Assembly: GCA_963545585.1 (NCBI GenBank)
Contig: CAUUKX010000006.1
Location: forward strand, 1-44,898
DNA: 44,898 bases
Source of the DNA: W11650 sp963545585
GTDB lineage: Bacteria > Bacillota > Clostridia > Lachnospirales > Vallitaleaceae
Direction of reading: 5' to 3'
Made by a program: the position numbers and the translations under genes. The notes beneath the pieces are model-generated. The model saw only the letters and a list, made by a program, of their open reading frames with translations, was not told where the DNA came from and did no database searches. Positions 42,651 through 44,898 of this stretch are shown here, piece after piece (the stretch's first letter is position 1; every line of letters starts with the position of its first letter).

Positions 42651-44603
42651 ATGGAAAATAATAATATGGAAAACAGAGAGCCGGTCAGTGCGGAAGAATT
42701 GGGAGAATTGTTTCAGATTCGGCGCAATAAATTAAAGACATTGCAGGAGAGCGGACAAGATCCGTTTGTGCTTACCCGGTTTACCGTTACCAATTACAGC
42801 AAAGAAATTCAGGATAATTTTGAGAACTTTGAAGAAAAGGAAGTAACCTTAGCCGGTCGGATGATGACCAAGCGGACGATGGGCAAGGCTTCGTTCTGCG
42901 ATTTGCAGGATAAGGCCGGCCGGATTCAGCTGTATGTCAAAAAAGATATTGTCGGCGAGGAAGTTTATCAGGGCTTTAAAGAGTTGGATTTGGGCGATAT
43001 CATCGGTATAACCGGTTGTGTTTTCCGGACGCATAAGGGCGAGATTTCGGTGCGGGTGGAAAAGCTGACGCTGCTGTCCAAGAGTTTGCAGATTTTGCCG
43101 GAAAAGTTTCACGGCTTAAAGGATACGGATATTCGTTACCGTCAGAGGTACTTGGATTTGATTGTCAACCCGGAGGTAAAAGATACGTTTAGAAAGCGCT
43201 CGGAAATCATTCGGACGGTGCGCAATATTTTAGAAGAAAAGAACTTTTTGGAGGTGGAAACGCCGATTTTGATGACGATTCCTTCCGGCGCAGCGGCCAA
43301 GCCTTTTAATACCTATCACAATGCGCTCGATATGCCGCTGCATTTGCGGATATCCTTAGAACTGCCGCTCAAGCGCCTGATCGTCGGGGGCTTTGACCGG
43401 GTGTATGAAATCGGCCGGGTTTTCCGGAACGAGGGTATTTCCACTCGGCATAATCCGGAGTTCACTTTGTTAGAATTATATCAAGCATATACCGATTATC
43501 AGGGGATGATGGATTTGACGGAAGAACTGTTCCGGGAGACGGCCAGACGCGTGCTGGGCACGACAGTGATTACTTACGGTGATGTCGAGATTGACTTAGG
43601 AAAGCCCTTTGCCCGTCTGAGCATGAAAGATGCGGTTAAGCAGTATGCCGGAATTGATTTTGATGAAATCGGGAGCGACGAAGAAGCGCGGGCGTTGGCC
43701 AAGGAAAAGCATATTGAATTTCAGCCACATTTCAAAAAGGGCGAGATTTTAAATCTTTTCTTTGAAGAATATGCCGAGAAACATTTGGTGCAGCCGACTT
43801 TTATTATGGATCATCCGGTCGAGATTTCGCCGCTGGCTAAGAAAAAGGTTGATGCACCGGGCTATACGGAGCGGTTTGAACTCTTTATTTTAACCAGAGA
43901 GCATGCCAATGCTTTTTCTGAGTTAAATGACCCGATTGACCAAAAGGAACGTTTTATGTATCAGGAAAGTCTGCGGGCAGCTGGTGATGAAGAAGCCAAC
44001 CGGATTGACGATGACTTTATCACGGCACTGGAATACGGAATGCCGCCGACGGGCGGTTTGGGCATTGGCATGGATCGGATGATTATGCTGCTGACCAATG
44101 CTCAGTCGATTCGGGACGTGCTGCTGTTCCCGACGATGAAGAATATCGACGGCAACAAGAGCGAAAAGAGAGAGACGGGGAAGGTTTTTGAAGCAGATTC
44201 GGTTGTACCGGCTGGCGAGGAAAAGATTGATTTTTCCAAGGTAAAAATCGAACCTTTGTTTGAAGACTATGTTGATTTTGAAACTTTCGGCAAGAGCGAC
44301 TTTAGAGCGGTAAAGGTTCTGGGATGCGAGGCGGTGCCCAAGTCCAAGAAGCTCTTAAAGTTTACCTTAGATGATGGAACAGGTGTAAACAGAACGATTT
44401 TAAGCGGTATTCATAACTTTTATGAGCCGGAAAAACTGCTGGGAAAGACTTGTATTGCCATCACCAATCTGCCGCCGCGGCCAATGATGGGCATCGAATC
44501 CTGTGGTATGTTGATCAGCGCCGTCCACGAAGAAGAAGGCGAGGAAAAGCTTCATCTGTTGATGGTGGATCCGCATATTCCGGCAGGGGCAAAGCTGTAC
44601 TAA
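42651..44603 (+). CDS. lysS: Lysyl-tRNA synthetase with C-terminal tRNA-binding domain
   Basis: A 650-residue class II synthetase charging tRNA-Lys. The N-terminal OB-fold anticodon domain is at about 30-170. The catalytic core has RSEIIRTVRNILEEKNFLEVETPIL (motif 1), RVFRNEGISTRHNPEFT (motif 2) and GGLGIGMDRMIML (motif 3). Standard LysS ends near residue 500. Here about 110 more residues form a Trbp111/EMAPII-like OB-fold: FGKSDFRAVKVLGCEAVPKSKKLLKF, then SGIHNFYEPEKLLGK and PRPMMGIESCGMLI. That module is more usual at the C-terminus of MetG. AAAAAGGAG lies before ATG. Confidence 0.95.
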   Translation: MENNNMENREPVSAEELGELFQIRRNKLKTLQESGQDPFVLTRFTVTNYSKEIQDNFENFEEKEVTLAGRMMTKRTMGKASFCDLQDKAGRIQLYVKKDIVGEEVYQGFKELDLGDIIGITGCVFRTHKGEISVRVEKLTLLSKSLQILPEKFHGLKDTDIRYRQRYLDLIVNPEVKDTFRKRSEIIRTVRNILEEKNFLEVETPILMTIPSGAAAKPFNTYHNALDMPLHLRISLELPLKRLIVGGFDRVYEIGRVFRNEGISTRHNPEFTLLELYQAYTDYQGMMDLTEELFRETARRVLGTTVITYGDVEIDLGKPFARLSMKDAVKQYAGIDFDEIGSDEEARALAKEKHIEFQPHFKKGEILNLFFEEYAEKHLVQPTFIMDHPVEISPLAKKKVDAPGYTERFELFILTREHANAFSELNDPIDQKERFMYQESLRAAGDEEANRIDDDFITALEYGMPPTGGLGIGMDRMIMLLTNAQSIRDVLLFPTMKNIDGNKSEKRETGKVFEADSVVPAGEEKIDFSKVKIEPLFEDYVDFETFGKSDFRAVKVLGCEAVPKSKKLLKFTLDDGTGVNRTILSGIHNFYEPEKLLGKTCIAITNLPPRPMMGIESCGMLISAVHEEEGEEKLHLLMVDPHIPAGAKLY

Positions 44604-44631
44604 TCGGTTCTTGGATTAAAAACAGCAGAGA

Positions 44632-44668
44632 CCAAAGCACAAAGATCAGAGGATGCTTTGTGCTTTGG
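44632..44668 (+). terminator. Perfect 13-bp hairpin after lysS
   Basis: CCAAAGCACAAAG pairs without mismatch with CTTTGTGCTTTGG around an 11-base loop. No T-run follows, so it is more likely a 3'-end stability structure or operator than the terminator itself. Confidence 0.6.
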
Positions 44669-44700
44669 CGAATCTATAAAAATTATACAACCGATGAAAG

Positions 44701-44742
44701 AAGCACTTGCTTTGGCGGTTTGCTGAGGCAGGTGCTTTTTTT
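44701..44742 (+). terminator. Terminator after lysS
   Basis: AAGCACTTGC pairs with GCAGGTGCTT and is followed by TTTTT. Confidence 0.88.
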
Positions 44743-44770
44743 GTATACTTTAGCAACAATTATTCCCTGA

Positions 44771-44883
44771 ATTTTAGTAAAATGCCATAAATGGAAAAAA
44801 CTAAAATAGAATATTGACCTTGTTGCCATGATATGGTACATCTATTTTAGGAAAATGCCTAAACCGGATAAAATCTAAAATAA
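44771..44883 (+). promoter_or_regulatory. Operator-like repeats around a promoter, gene beyond the window
   Basis: Two copies of ATTTTAGkAAAATGCC, each followed about 17 bases on by CTAAAATA (44771-44808 and 44844-44882), form direct repeats that are themselves inverted repeats. Between them, CTAAAATAGA (44801-44810) and TCTATTTTAG (44841-44850) flank a TTGACC (44814-44819) with a 17-bp spacer and a weak TACATC. The controlled gene would start after 44898. Confidence 0.55.
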
Positions 44884-44898
44884 GGCTGAAAATGAGAA

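Overview
The window looks like a chromosomal segment of a motile, anaerobic, saccharolytic Clostridia, probably Lachnospiraceae-like. This rests on mid-range GC with AT-rich spacers, strong AGGAGG ribosome sites, TTGACA/TATAAT promoters, a PPi-type phosphofructokinase, a DUF3842 gene, a type III pantothenate kinase, and fliS behind a sigma-28 promoter. Nearly all genes lie on the + strand. No rRNA, tRNA, CRISPR array, transposase or phage gene was found. Family assignments come from motif reading, not database searches.

Layout: (1) 222-5776 is a compact run of sulfatase, histidine phosphatase and a YhaO/YhaN-like (SbcD/SbcC-type) nuclease pair. It is followed by a SWIM-SNF2 helicase (6025-9480), a bidirectional terminator and a convergent membrane protein (9555-10691, minus). 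(2) 10813-13415 holds a promoter that now precedes only a sulfatase C-terminal relic, then an intact heparinase II/III-type protein. (3) 13567-16900 holds a CoA-disulfide/persulfide reductase fused to rhodanese and a YeeE/YedE-type sulfur transporter; an APC permease follows. (4) 18912-26254 is a malto-oligosaccharide locus: LacI-type operator and promoter, a membrane-anchored protein with three CBM26-like repeats, a MalE/F/G-type transporter, an intracellular GH13 enzyme, a LacI-family gene that has lost its DNA-binding domain, and the CBM20 tail of a deleted secreted amylase. (5) 26424-32230 holds a P-loop kinase-like protein, PPi-PFK, DUF3842, proline iminopeptidase, a WG-repeat protein and a flavodoxin. 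(6) 32276-35726 is a FecE/FecC/FecB-type metal or siderophore importer behind a structured leader whose terminator abuts the first gene. (7) 36038-44603 holds valS, fliS, a FliT-like gene, coaX, dusB, greA and a lysS carrying a C-terminal tRNA-binding domain.

The least expected signal is non-coding. A family of intergenic repeats (1-195, 15355-15545, 18999-19076, 31570-31686, 35741-36032, 42481-42620) is built from units of about 44 bp. Each unit joins a GCCCGGGC palindrome to a short hairpin whose two arms change together between copies, so base pairing is kept while sequence is not. A second theme is local decay: three gene relics (a sulfatase tail, a LacI without its HTH, an amylase reduced to CBM20) sit beside intact promoters, operators or ribosome sites. 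Other points to follow up are the unassigned fec leader, the duplicated 17-bp boxes at the valS promoter, and an operator-like array at the right edge facing a gene outside the window.
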